A DNA stretch of 64,000 nt from Isoetes taiwanensis. Lineage: Eukaryota; Streptophyta; Lycopodiopsida; Isoetales; Isoetaceae. The stretch lies in contig JAJEKV010000064.1 of NCBI GenBank assembly GCA_021234155.1, positions 5,642,001 through 5,706,000 on the forward strand, given 5' to 3'. A program made the position numbers and the translations under genes. Under the pieces are notes generated by a model, which searched no databases, was not told the origin of the DNA, and saw nothing but the letters and a program-made list of their open reading frames with translations. Of this stretch, positions 1-11,500 are shown piece by piece (position 1 is the first letter of the stretch; the number at the start of each line of letters is the position of its first letter).

Positions 1-800
1 AAGGGTTTTCGAGGGAAAAATCGTGGCAGCAATCAGCCTGCTGACAAACTAACATACAAAATGCAGAAACACCCAAATATATACTAAAATATGCACCGCA
101 CCCGCGGTTCCCCTAATCAGTGAAAGCCCAAAGAGGGCAAAAAGTGACCTCGCAGTCCAAGTACCTCGAATGTACGACCCCGGCACGTCTTGACAAAGTG
201 TTCATCGGCAAATGTAAGGGCAAGTCCTACCGCATACTAAGGGAGCGTGATCCGCCCTGACCGGACCGAACGGCAACTCTGGAAAGTGTGAGACTCATCC
301 TCAATGGCACCCGCTTGACAAAGACCGACAGAGCGAGCTGCCCCGGCGGGGCTCCCCAACCCACCGCCCGCCTCGATCGCGAAGATGGTGGGCACCTCGG
401 CGAATGGAGGCAATGAGTCCGCTTTTTTTTCGGTACCGGGAACGCAGTGTAGAGCTGTGGGCCCCGGGCTAACACGGGATTGATGTGCTCCTTGTAATGG
501 GCCGTTTTGACCTGCTCTAGAGTGCCGGGGTCTCAGAGCTTGCCAAGGAAACAAACGTCTAGGTACTCCCCGCGGTCGCCACGACGGCCGATGTGTCCAC
601 TGCGACGCATCGTGCTCTCGCGACGTTCCATCCGGGCGAACCACTGATCTCTCTTACCCTCCAACAGGCCTAAGCCGCCGCGGACTCATTGCCACAAGTG
701 TAAGCCCGGTCGAGGGGCCGAGCATCACCCATAGTAACCACTTTCTGAAAATAGAAGGATGTGTCTATCAAGGGCTGCCCGCTGAAGCGGCAAGAATCCA
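1..800 (-). mobile_element. LINE 3' fragment, microsatellite-tailed family, cut by window edge
   Basis: The minus strand encodes, in several frames, the region after the reverse transcriptase of the same LINE seen at 2690-3776 and 35071-35902. Shared peptide pieces include YFQKV.(T/S)MGD near 730-780 and EDESH.FQSC near 280-310. Reading frames are broken by frameshifts. The first 30 bases, read on the minus strand, match the start of the shared 3' untranslated tail (TTTTCCCTCGAAAACCCTT), so the element's end lies about 100 bases outside the window. Identity to the other copies was judged by eye. Confidence 0.75.
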
Positions 801-879
801 GAAAGCGACGTTCCCATGAGCCTGACCTGACCACAAAATAGTGAGGTCGAGGTTGAAGTGCGAAGAAGATTGTTCCCAT

Positions 880-2164
880 GCAACCGCAGTATTCTTCTGC
901 TCAGAAACCGGCTAGATCTTCACCCGCTCGATCTCACCAACTGCTTGATCAGTTGCTTGCTTCTTCGTCACCTGTTGATCCATTAAAGGACAAAACAAAG
1001 GCAGCAACCTGACCTTTCAAAAATGGTCTTTCATTTCTGGAAACATCCGAGTTTTCCTTAAAGGCAACCTTAACTTTACTGCATGGTAACTGCTCGACTT
1101 CAACTTCGACTTCGACCTGGAAATAACAGAGTCCGATCAGTTCCATGGGAATGTTCCCTAAGAAGTAAAGGATCAATTTTGATCATTGTAAATATTCCAT
1201 CGTTCTTGTCAGTTCAACATGCAATTTATGAGGCATAACTGGTTGGCCCATCTAATCAAGAACTTTCCTATAAATTTGAATAGTTTAGAGTCTCATTCAA
1301 GAAACTCATGGTTATGTTTAGCTTAATATTTCAACTCATGGATATAAGGACACTGTTGAAGCAATATTGATCTTCTGTGTGCATCTCATAAACACGATGA
1401 TCTGAAATATATTTCAAATCTTTAGTGAGTCTTTCTTTTCTCATTCATTCGACGGCAATCTATATGGCCTCAAGTTCGAGTCCTCATGAGAGCATACAAT
1501 GTAAAGTGAATGGAAGCAGAACACATATAGCAATGTTGGTGTGGGTGTGAGTTTCGTACACTTGTAAGTCTCTAGTGGTTTGTTCAAATGATATTTTTCT
1601 TCCTATGGTTCTCATAGATCATTTAGTCTCCCTTATTATTCGAATGCCTTCTTAAAAGTTGAACCTATGTGCATAAATTCTAGTTCCTAGTGCATAATAG
1701 TGAGGATAAAACATCGGGAATATTAAGTACATTAGCACCACACAATCTTTAGGGAATCCTTTTTTCTTTTCTTTTCTCTCTCCCTTCTTTTTTCCAATAG
1801 TTTTTTAATGTTCACTTCCTCACTTCACTTTGTGCCCTTTACCTATTTCATCTTTGTAGCTCTAGTTTGGATGGACTTTTATACATTTCTTTTTCTCTTC
1901 CATCTTCAACGTCCTCATAGTCTTTTTCGTAGAGCCTATATTGGTAGGTAACAAGACAAATTTCGCAAACATGATTTTGCTTTCTTAGACCCGCTATTCC
2001 TTAGGCAATGCTCATGTTTCTTTTCTTGGTTATGCAGTTTTCTTTAATATATAACCTCCATGTCTTTTGAGCAAGGAAATAAAGGTATATTGACATAAGG
2101 GCAAGATAGTTTTACCCCGGATTTACATATCCTAGAGGAAAATAAATTCTCACTCGGAGATCTT
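880..2164. other. AT-rich stretch without recognisable gene
   Basis: No coding region of believable length or known family is visible on either strand. A short run of repeated GTCGAAG/TTCGACTT triplets lies near 1090-1120, and a pyrimidine-rich tract at 1760-1800. Probably old intergenic or decayed repeat sequence. Confidence 0.5.
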
Positions 2165-2290
2165 TTGTCTGTACCTTTTGAGACAGGGGTTTTTCAATCC
2201 TAGTAGTAATGGATGTACTAACCCATTGTATGGGTCCCATGGCCTTGTGGTCTTCGTGGACGTTAAAAAATCTATTCTATTCTATTCAAA
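2165..2290 (+). mobile_element. LINE or SINE 3' tail with (ATTCT)n end
   Basis: About 125 bases match the conserved 3' tail of the microsatellite-tailed LINE family: a G-run followed by TTTTT.AATCC, then ATGGGTCCCATGG, a TGGTC.TCGTGGAC block and an A-run. It ends in (ATTCT)n at 2271-2287. The same tail with the same microsatellite occurs at 6345-6514. No coding sequence is attached, so this is either a severely 5'-truncated LINE or a SINE sharing the LINE tail. Confidence 0.7.
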
Positions 2291-2690
2291 GGTTATCGGG
2301 CCCATCGTTATGGCATACCTGGCATGTGTCAGGTGTCGCAGTAAATCTCCGTTCTTGCACGCCGCAAAATCGTAGTTGTCGTTTCGTATATGCCATTTCG
2401 AGATATTAGACACGATATGGATACCTGGAGTTCCCAACAAAATATACTAGCTGCCGAGAATGCCACTTCGGCGATCCCAGATTTTTGAGACCATGGTGTT
2501 TTTCCCTTGTGCAGGAATCTAATGGTTTATCCAGAGATACAGGATCACATCCCTTGCATATCCCCTATGGAGCCCATTATCAGGGCTCCATTTTGTCGTA
2601 CCTGACATATGTCAAGTGCCATGGTAAATCTTCATCGTTGCACGCGATCGTACTCATCCTTTTACTCCATAATACCTGATGCAATATGCA
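2291..2690 (+). repeat. ~283-bp repeat, copies 1 (partial) and 2
   Basis: Two copies of a unit that includes CCCAACAAAATATA, a GCGATCCCA.ATTTTTGA block, and TACCTGACATGTGTCAGGTGCCA followed by GTAAATCTTC. The second copy begins at 2433. A third is at 3775-4057 with the next start at 4058, which gives the 283-bp period. The LINE at 2690-3776 separates copies 2 and 3. The CTGACATGTGTCAG core is an inverted repeat. Confidence 0.6.
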
Positions 2691-3776
2691 CCATAGTCAC
2701 AGAGCAGAGCTGTATGACTGGGGCCACCAGTCACATTTGTTCCGGGCACTGGTGGAGCCAGTTCTTCTGTATGGGGTCGAGGTGTGGGGCCCAGTGGTGT
2801 CTTTGGCGACTTGGAACGACTTGGAGCAGGTCCAGAAGGTATTTTTGACGCGGGCACTTGGGGTCAAGCCCTCAGTTCCATATCAGAACTTGTTGCAGGA
2901 GACAGGATGCATGCCCCTGCAGCATGCGGCCCTCGATAGACACATTGTTTATTTCCAGAAGGTGGCCAGCATGGGCGACACTCGGCTCCCGCACTTGGCT
3001 TATGCTGTGGCGATGAGCCCGCAACGACTCAAGGCTTGTTGGAAGGACAAGAGAGCCCAGTGGCTGGCGCGCTGGAACGTAGAGGCACATAGGTGCGTCC
3101 AGGTGCACACAGACGCCGGCCGGGATAGGCTGAGGGGGTACTTGGACTCTTGTTTCCTGGGGAAGCTCTGGGACCACAATGCTCTGGAACAGGTAAAGAT
3201 GGCACACTACAAACAGCACATAAACCCCATCTTGGTTCGAGGCCCACAGCTCTACCTGCGTTCTCAGTTGCCCATGAAGAAGCGCAGGATCATCGCGTCC
3301 ATTCAAACAGGGGCCCACCATCTTCGGCTTAAGACGGGTCGGTGGATTGGAGAGCCGCGCCAGGATAGGCTTTGTCAGTGTTGCCCACTGGGGGTTGTTG
3401 AGGATGAAAGCCATGCCTTCCAGAGCTGTCCAGCCTATAGTCAGATCCGGGCTCGCTACGCCCTCTTGGTGCGACCTGGCCTGCCACTGCACGAGCTACT
3501 CAGTACGCCGTCAGTTCGATCCCTTGGCTCCTACCTCCAGGAGGTTTTGGATCTGCGGACTCACTTCTGTCCCCGCGCGCCTACCTGAGGTGCCGGGAAT
3601 TCATGTGTATATGTAGATTTGTACAGCTGCCAGCAGGCTTGTTGCTACGACGGTTTTTCCCTCGTAAGGGGGTTTTTTAATCTGGGTAGCAACGGGCTTG
3701 CTGCACCCGTGTAATTTGGGTCCCATAGGCCGATGGGCCTCCGCAGACGAGAAAAGAACCTTCCTTCCTTCCTTCC
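2690..3776 (+). mobile_element. LINE 3' fragment with (TTCC)n tail
   Basis: A 5'-truncated non-LTR element. The open frame to 3588 (about 290 residues) covers the region after the reverse transcriptase: LFRALVEPVLLYGVEVWGP near the start, then a CCHC-like zinc motif (CQCC....EDESHAFQSC) near residue 230. Both are typical of LINE ORF2 C-termini. A 3' tail of about 170 bases follows and ends in (TTCC)n at 3759-3776. It is the best preserved of the three copies with this tail type. The palm of the reverse transcriptase is missing, so it cannot be active. It interrupts a ~283-bp repeat array. Confidence 0.8.
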
Positions 3777-4080
3777 CAACAAAATATATCGGTTGCCTGG
3801 AACGACACTTTTGGCGATCCCAAATTTTTGAAACCATAATGTCTTTTTCCCGCACAGAGATCATCCAGTGGTGTATCCAGAGATAGGGAATCATGCTCTG
3901 GGATCCGTTGCTTATCCCCTACAGATGCTATTCCCATGCCTCCCATTTTGCCCTACCTGACATGTGTCAGGTGCCACAGTACATCTTTTCGTCGCACGCT
4001 CAGTCATCCTTTTATATACCCCACTCAAGGATACCTTAAGCGATCCAGATGCCCATCCCCAACAAAGTATGTCGGCCGCT
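3775..4080 (+). repeat. ~283-bp repeat, copy 3 and start of copy 4
   Basis: Copy 3 follows the (TTCC)n end of the LINE directly. It contains the same blocks as copies 1 and 2, including the CTGACATGTGTCAGGTGCCA core near 3955-3977. The opening CCCAACAAAGTATGTCGG recurs at 4058. Confidence 0.6.
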
Positions 4081-4488
4081 GGAAAAATTAATATGATTTA
4101 GGTGCCCTGGAGTATGGGATAAAGCCTTGTAAAGGTTGGGGCTCATGAAGGATCCTCCCTTTTGGTGTATTAGTTAGTACTATGGGTTTAGTTTGCATCA
4201 ATTAGTATCAGAGCCAAGATTCAATTCCTCGTGGCAATATTGACATGTTTTGCCTGCTTGAGGGAAAGCATCTCGAGGAAGGGGGGATCCCAGAGGGTGA
4301 GGTCTCGTGATTCCCACTGATGTGACCTCATCCCTTGCAGTTTTGGCGATGGGTGTCGGGGAGGGTACATTCCCAGAGTATAGGAGATGATCCCAGCAGT
4401 CTAAAACCCCAAGGTTGTCAATTTAAACCATTTAATTCTTTAAAAAACCAATAATTTGTCCTCTATAATTTTATAATTGTGTTGTTTT
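4081..4488 (+). mobile_element. LTR end and primer-binding site of an unassigned plus-strand LTR element
   Basis: A sequence ending GTTTGCATCA at 4200 is followed after two bases by TAGTATCAGAGC at 4203-4214. This differs by one base from the plant tRNA-iMet primer site TGGTATCAGAGC. The layout equals that of element D at 44365-44379, so 4200 is likely the 3' edge of a 5' LTR on the plus strand. Its LTR start and its second LTR were not found. The leader continues to 4488, where Copia element A was inserted. No gene is visible here. Confidence 0.5.
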
Positions 4489-4963
4489 TGTTAACAATGT
4501 TTGGTTAGATCAATAGTTTATCACCATAGAAATACAAGCTAGTCACCATAGAAATACAAACTAGTCAATAGCACATATAATGCATTATAGTAACCATTGA
4601 ACCAAATCATATGAAAACACTGTAGCTATGATATTAAGCAAAACACTGTTCATCATAAGGTCGAAACCATTCAAACCTTTACTTCTTGTATTCTCCTGAT
4701 GAATCCGGTACTGCTCAGTGCCAGACCCGTTCATTGCATTGCTCAAATACAGAGCAATCCGTCGGTTAAGCATGATCGACCGGATGCTAGAGTTGTGGTG
4801 GCTTGACTTGATCGGGCCACCTTAAAAATATAAAATAAGAAGATAGCAAAAGTCCAACAATGCTTTTTATGGAATAAGCAATGAACCATTAGGTAGAATA
4901 TGATATAAAATCATATTCTACAATAGTTGGTAATGCTCATCATTAAGGCATGATTAAACAACA
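4489..4963 (-). repeat. 3' LTR of Copia element A
   Basis: 475 bp, a direct copy of 21289-21763 with few mismatches. On the minus strand it starts TGTTGTTTAATC and ends ATTGTTAACA. It is flanked by target-site copy GTTTT at 4484-4488. Confidence 0.95.
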
Positions 4964-4973
4964 TTCCTCCTTC
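4964..4973 (-). promoter_or_regulatory. polypurine tract of element A
   Basis: The minus strand reads GAAGGAGGAA directly against the 3' LTR, the expected place for the plus-strand DNA priming site. Confidence 0.75.
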
Positions 4974-4974
4974 A

Positions 4975-5393
4975 TGCCATAATACAGATTTCTTTGACTT
5001 ATCTTGAACTCCCAGCATGTATTTGAACTTGTTGAACTTTGCTTGAGGTAAAGCCTTGGTCAGAATATCTGCAACCTGCTCTTGAGTACTCACATGTTCA
5101 ACTAATATCCTTTTGTTGGCAACTTGCTCTCTAATAAAATGCATATGGATCTCAATGTGTTTGGTTCTCTGATGCATGACAGAATTTTTGGTAATTGCTA
5201 TGCAGCTTAGACTGTCACTTAATAGAACAGTAGGATGACTTTGCATTAGTTTGAACTCATTTAGCAGCCTTCTTGCCCAAATTATTTCCTTGGCAGCTAA
5301 AGTTGTTGCAGCATATTCTACTTCAGCAGAAGACATTGCAACACTATCTTGTTTCTTAGATTTCCATGTAACTGAGCCTCCTCCTAACATCAA
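4975..5393 (-). pseudogene. Copia RNase H domain (element A)
   Basis: Encodes the end of the Copia polyprotein. It shows the RNase H pattern with WKSKKQ..VA.SSAEVEYAA, LLSDSLSCIAI and HQRTKHIEI, then VADILTKALP and a short tail before the stop. These motifs are standard for plant Copia RNase H. The frame is broken from the upstream reverse transcriptase at about 5390-5400, where a stop and frame change fall between ADWASD and the rest of the domain. Confidence 0.9.
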
Positions 5394-5959
5394 AGTGAAT
5401 CGAGATGTTGATTTTTAAAGTCCAGGTCTGATGCCCAATCTGCATTACAATATGCTTTCAACTCTAGATTATTATTGGAGAAGCAAATGCCCTCACCTTG
5501 AGTTCCTTTCAGAAATCTTAGGATTCGTTTTGCAGCCATCCAATGCCACTTTCCTGGGTTGTTTGAGTACCTGCTTAATAGACTAACTGAAAAGGAGATG
5601 TCAGGGCGTGTACAATTTGAAACATAGAGTAAGCAACCTAACAATTCCCTGTATGGAGTAGTGGTCATTTCTGCAAGTTCGGTTTGTGTTTTTGGACACA
5701 TATCAGTTGATATTTTGTGACCACTAATAAGTGGTGTAGCTGCATTATTGCAATTTGTCATCCCAAATCTGTCTAAGATATTTTGAATGTTGGATGTTTG
5801 AGTGAGCGATAACTTCCTTTTCTTTCTATCCCTTATTACTTCAATTCCCAGGAAGCGTTTGAGTTCCCCAAGATCTTGCATCATAAATTTAGATTTAAGA
5901 ATCTGTTTACACTTATCCAAGCATTTGATATTGTTGGCCAACATGATGCAATCATCCAC
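5390..5959 (-). pseudogene. Copia reverse transcriptase, C-terminal half (element A)
   Basis: Contains the catalytic VDD just at its start (the preceding Tyr codon lies at the frame edge), QDLGELKRFLGIEV, TTPYRELLGCLLY, TRPDISFSVSLLSRY and WHWMAAKRILRFLKGT. All are hallmark blocks of Copia reverse transcriptase and the connection to RNase H. It is separated from the N-terminal half by frameshifts between 5960 and 6064. Confidence 0.9.
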
Positions 5960-6063
5960 ATATAGCTATGATGCAAAAATTATGTTCCTTCTCAAACATG
6001 TAAAGGTTCCCATCACTTTCCAATCTTTTAAAGCCACTTTCTCTTAAAAAATTGTCTGGGAGA

Positions 6064-6288
6064 CTATTTAAATCCATAAACAGCTCGTTTCAATTTCCAA
6101 ACCATTTCTGTTCCTTGTTCAAATCCAGTTGCTTGTTTCATATAAATTTCCTCCTCAAGTGGTGCATTTAGAAACGCTGTGCTAACATCCATGTGACGTA
6201 TTTCAAGATCACAAGCATTTGCATATGCTAAAAGCATTCTGATGCTTGTAAGTTTTACTATAGATGAGAATGTCTCATCATAATCCAT
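6064..6288 (-). pseudogene. Copia reverse transcriptase, middle part (element A)
   Basis: Encodes DYDETFS.IVKLTSIRMLLA, then HMDVSTAFLNAPLEEEIYM and VWKLKRAVYGFK, the palm region with the first catalytic Asp in MDVSTAF. A TGA lies just upstream of the segment, and the LINE tail at 6320-6514 splits it from the next piece. Confidence 0.9.
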
Positions 6289-6319
6289 TCCTCAGTAGCC
6301 CTCAGTAGTCATTATCTCC

Positions 6320-6514
6320 GCTTGTCTAGTATCATCATTACTGCAAAGGTTTTTCCCTTGAAAACCTTTCGAGGCAGGGGTTTTTTAATCCTAGTAGTAA
6401 TGATTGTACTAGCCCATTGTATGGGTCCCATGACTTATTGGTCTCCGTGGACATTAAAAAAACTATTCTATTCTATTCTATTCTATTCTATTCTATTCTA
6501 TTCTATTCTATTCT
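6320..6514 (+). mobile_element. LINE or SINE 3' tail with (ATTCT)n, inserted in Copia reverse transcriptase
   Basis: Plus-strand copy of the microsatellite-tailed family's 3' end: TTTTCCCTTGAAAACC, GGTTTTTTAATCC, ATGGGTCCCATG, TTGGTCTCCGTGGAC, an A-run, then (ATTCT)n with about nine units (6464-6514). It interrupts the minus-strand coding sequence between GYSQR and DYDETFS. The insert is about 190 bp, and the left boundary is approximate. Confidence 0.8.
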
Positions 6515-6763
6515 TTGGGAATATCCCTTAGCCACAAGCCTGGCTTTGTAAATCTTAGATTTACCATCAGCCCCCAATTTAATTTTAAATATCCATTTAT
6601 TATCCACGAGATTTCTGTCTACTGGTTTATTAACTAGCTCATAAGTCCATGTTCTATTAAAGGCCTTTATCTCTTCTTCCATAGCATGTCTCCATTCTGT
6701 AGCATCTGTGCTTGAAATTGCTTCCTCATAGGTTGTAGGAATGTGGGGCTCAATAATTGCCAT
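6503..6763 (-). pseudogene. Copia reverse transcriptase, N-terminal part (element A)
   Basis: Encodes EPHIPTTYEEAIS, W..AMEEEIKAFNRTWTYELV, NKWIFKIK and KARLVAKGYSQR, the conserved opening of Copia reverse transcriptase. The last few residues are read from the inserted LINE tail. Confidence 0.9.
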
Positions 6764-6776
6764 TATAGCATCAAGT

Positions 6777-6998
6777 TCAACTTCTGAATCTTCTGTGATG
6801 TTTAGTCTTCATTTTAGCTTCTTCCAGCAGTCTTTCTGCTTCACCTTTCCTTGATTTCTTTTGTGGTATGTCTGAACTTAGATCTGGACTTTCAGAAGTG
6901 CTAGGGCTGCAACTGTCTATTGTATCTGCTCTTGCGTCATTATTTTCACTAGTGAGATTGTTCTCCTTTACTTCATCATTGTCTAAGTCCACGTACAT
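6777..6998 (-). pseudogene. Copia integrase-reverse transcriptase linker (element A)
   Basis: A serine- and acid-rich linker (SPSTSESPDLSSD) preceding the reverse transcriptase, ending in a basic stretch. It was separated from its upstream part (16468-16650) by insertion of element B at the TAACC site. Confidence 0.75.
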
Positions 6999-7002
6999 AA
7001 CC

Positions 7003-8551
7003 TGTGACGCTCCCTGAATATATACGGCGCTCCGGACGTATACATACAGGGACTTCCCCCTCCCATGGCAATCAGCTCACCATCAGAAGGGCCCTCCGTC
7101 TAACTCGGACCATCCATAGAAAGATGCCCGGGTGAAGGACACGGAGGTGTCATTCGGCCCACGCCTTCAATGGGACTCCTAAGTCGCGGAAGCGTGAATA
7201 CATGTTAGCATACAGCATAAATCATATATAAATAACCACCACGAAGGGTGGCACATCCATTCAAGTACTAACGGCAAAGAAGATGCATTTAATCCTAAGG
7301 AAAACGCCCCAAACCCCAGGTTCTACCCTGGCTCAGACTCCTGTGAGGATGGACTGACGGCTCGGTCTCAAGAGATCAGCAGACAGAGGTATAACCTGGC
7401 GTTGGCTGGCATAGAACAGTGGCTAGGGTAGTCCACTCCATCCGCCCCTGCTGTGCACACTTTGCAGATGAGCTGAATCAAGCTATGGCGCCATTGTAGC
7501 CTTCCGGAGATGCAATCCCAAGGAATCACCCTTCGGGACTACTCCGGGTTACATCTCCCCGGTCCAATGAGGCAGGTCAGAGAAGTGTCCCTTCCCAAGG
7601 TCGCAGTGAATCCATGGGTGAACTAGAGGACACGTGCCGCATCAGCGACCCCCGCATCCGTACCCGACCTACTCCCCTAACTTTATCTTCAAAGTACAGG
7701 ATGATCACACTACTGTACCCAGGGAGTGTCAGACCCATACCCGGCCCTCTACGTGACCGGCTACTGGGCCTAGCTCACTGAAGGAGTCCCCGTAGCCTTT
7801 TATGTTCAGGGGAGACCCCACCCCACATTTCAACACTACGGCCCCTTATCTGGTGCTTCAATGATGCCATAGATTCCACAGCTCGGTGGGATCTTGTACA
7901 CATGCCGCAACTAATGGGAATAATACAGGGCTCTATCTAGGAGCATGCTACAATACATGGGCTCAGAGGTCTCTACCCCTCGTAATCCCCTATCTCAGGA
8001 GTGCTAACTAAGCAAAGAACTACTAAACCATCAACCAAAGCACATACAGAGACTAGAGATAAGAATACTCACCATATCAATCAAGGGTTAGCCTAACAGG
8101 TAAACCACAGAGAGAAACAGAGAGAGAACACACCACAGAGAGGAGCTATGCTATAGATCAACAAAGTAGCCTACCGACTAACCATCAAATCGGTCTTGGG
8201 CTGCTCCATCTCGACTAGTTGAAGGGTGTCTGGCTGCTGCTTCTCCTCCTCCATCTCCAACTGCTCCTAATTCGAATTGGGGCCCAAAAGCCCTAATTTG
8301 GGTGTCCCAAATGGGAACCCCTGCCTTGCCCAATCGATTTGGGCCAGGTGGCATGTCATTAATTAACTAATTAACTAACTAGGTTTATTAAGACATAAAT
8401 ACCCTTAATTAGGTTTTATTAATTTAGCATAGCTAAATTAATCCCTTTTAGGTCAACCCCCTAGGTTAACATACCCCATGGTGGCGTATGCCTACTACGT
8501 GACGTGTCAGTATATTTATACGTATACCATATAAATACGTGGAACGTCACA
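7003..8551 (-). repeat. 3' LTR of element B
   Basis: 1549 bp, matching 14924-16472 along its whole length with scattered mismatches. The ends are the inverted TGTGACG / CGTCACA. Confidence 0.92.
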
Positions 8552-8563
8552 TTCCCCACCTTA
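8552..8563 (-). promoter_or_regulatory. polypurine tract of element B
   Basis: The minus strand reads TAAGGTGGGGAA directly against the 3' LTR. Confidence 0.7.
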
Positions 8564-11500
8564 GAAATGATGTTGTCCTCAGCATCAAGACTACTGTTAT
8601 CGTAGGGCAACACATCGTACATTGGAAGGAAGTCTCCCCTCCTTAAAGAGATAGCGTGAGATTATAAGTCACACAGACGTTGTCATGTTCAAAGTGATGA
8701 AGTTTGAAATGACTTGTAATGTGTAATTTATAACTCTGCGATATATAACCATCTTTTAGGACCCTCGAAAGTGAACAATCGAGATTTGCAGAGGTCTCAC
8801 TGTTTCATTCGAAGAGATGAGTTCACAGTTTATCTTATTTAGAAATTATTCTTTCTATACATACGGGTAATTGATTATATATTATGGACAAGTGTAAATA
8901 TAAGCAACTTCTATTTGTTCTTTTAATATAATACAGACTTATGTAATCGCGCACTGTTTAGTAGAAGTCATTCTAATGATATTAACTTCCGTGTATATGT
9001 CTATTATATTCTCCCTTCACTTTGCAATTCATTTTATTACAGTCAGCCCTAATTTATTTGTGTATTAAAATGTTGTTTTCCTATTTTGGTACAGTTTTAA
9101 CAACGCGTATATTGCTATCATCAGTGTTTACATGCCCCTCACATTTATACCTACCCTTTAATAGAATTATATATTGTACTGTTTTTGCCATTTTTACCTA
9201 TATACGTTAATGTTAATTACAGACAGACGTTCTTCATCATTTATTATTTATAACCTTGTGATAACATTTTCTAAGCCTGGTTATTCCCTTAGGAGTTTGT
9301 GTAAGAGATACATAATTATCTCCTTCTATTATAGTTGACTATATGGCTAAATAGCGTTCTCCTTTTGAGTATCTTTAATGTTACCAGACTCACACTCTCG
9401 ATCCATAGTTTACACTTAGCTATAACTGATAGCCAGACCCTGATATGCGAGGGGTAAAGATCCTTAGAAAATGAGACTACATTGTTGATAGAAATGTTGG
9501 TTTTATTTCAAATAAAGTTCTAAGGTGCAAGACTCCAATTGCGATATTGTGGGCTTTAAATACCTATGGTTAAAAGCCGTTGTGGAGCTAAATCTAAAGT
9601 GATGGATCTAAGGCTCCATACGATGCTCGAAAATAGAAAGTAATAGATGGTTCTTGAGGTTAATTGAGCAAAGGAAGGTCGAGGTGAACTATGACTAAAA
9701 CGAGCTTTACCTCACATGGGCACACCTATTAATTCATTAGTTATATCTATACATTTATTAGAGATAAGGAAGCATCAAAAGCATGCCCAGTGCTTCTTGA
9801 GGCTATTATATAATGAAGATTAGGCAGATCCTGGGTTCTTGCTTGAAGTAGAAGTGCTAAACGTTGGGAATAAGGAGTGGTAAGGTATCCTTATTTTGGA
9901 TGGTTACTCGAGAAATTGGTCTGACGATGTTTGTTATCTGATTACATTAGAGTGGTAATGTACTAAGGTGGAAACTGGATTATAAGTACCCAGCTTTTGA
10001 AAGAGAGATCACTTTAGAAGTGTAGGTTTCGACAATGGTGGTGAAGGTATAGAATGTCGATCCGACATTGTATAGCTATTGCTACTTGAAGCAAGGTATG
10101 ATTCGCGGAATGGTAGAGAATAATGTTGTATGAGGATGTTGATCCATAAAGTATGGATTATAAAATTACACATACATTGTGTTTCATAAGGAGATTGACG
10201 TTTACAAGGCATGAGATAAAGATACAAGATTATGGATGACTAAGAAGACCACTTAGCCACGTGAATACGCTTAAGGCGACAATTTGTAGGAGCAGGCGCA
10301 ACCATCTAAAAGCTGGAAGGTATGTTAAGTCATGTACCCACATGACAAGTGTGAGACAAGAGGAGCTTGAGAGTTGTTGTAAACAACATTTCAAATATAG
10401 AGAGTTTGGAAGGACACGTTGAATATACCGAAGTCTAGAGTATGAACAAGGGAGGCATCCAATGAACACCTCACCAAGGTGGATGTGCTCTGGACTTGGT
10501 ATCGTGTGTGTATTCCGAGGAGTAGCTCCACGTTGGTATAAGGATTTAATAGTAAAACATAACTAGAAGAAGATAGGATATATACTAGAACCTTTAGTTC
10601 ACATTCCATATGAATATGGAAGTAATGAAGATAAGAGTTTTTATACTAGACGTCAAACATATCCACTAGGAACTTAGGGTGGCAGTTGCCCCTGTGGAAG
10701 TTGTGACTAGAGCTTGAGGAGCAAGGCAAACTAAGGCTAGAGAGTCTAGAAAGTGTGGTGTCAAAACCACAGCATGCATATGGTACCAGATAACCGAGTT
10801 GAGGAAATAAGTTGGCCGCAAGTATGAACATAGCTAGATGGCTATGTCAACGAGTTACATATTATGAGTCTAGACTTAGGGTTGGTGCACACATGTTACT
10901 ATATCGTATAATAACAACGTAGCGGTCTTGGATGTAGGAAGGATTTTATAGTAGCAAATACTATAGTGGTGAGCATATCGAGGATGTCGATTGTGATATT
11001 CAGATGTATATCATATTAAAAGATAGTAGAATATTCGTACAAGGCGAGTGAAATATTACTTGACAAGGTTTAAAGAATGAGCATAATGATATGCTTATAT
11101 ACGAAGATATTGGATTAGGTATGCTTTACCAGAGATAAGCATTCCAGTTATCCCAATGGTTGGAGTTGACTATCTTAGATACGTCGTACTAAGGGAGATG
11201 AGAAGAGTTTAAATCAGTGAGAATAGCTAGAGTAAGTCTAGCATATACGGTGATGTTAGTTCAAAAATATCCCGAGGATGGTTGGAACGGTATTGGAATA
11301 AACGATAATGAGAGCTTAGCTACTCAAAGATTCTAGATACCAATGAATTACTTCATTGTTATAAGCTGAGAGGATTTATTTGGTTTTGGGAATAAAAAGA
11401 TGTATAAAATATCGCGACCCCCTAATGGAAGAAAAGAAGGAGTACGATAACTTTGGCGATTATACCTTTCGGGGTAACCGAGAAGAGGCAATACATAGGA

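Noticed and set aside
2654-3492. Minus-strand genes opposite the LINE at 2690-3776
   Set aside because: They are shadows of the LINE coding strand in GC-rich DNA.
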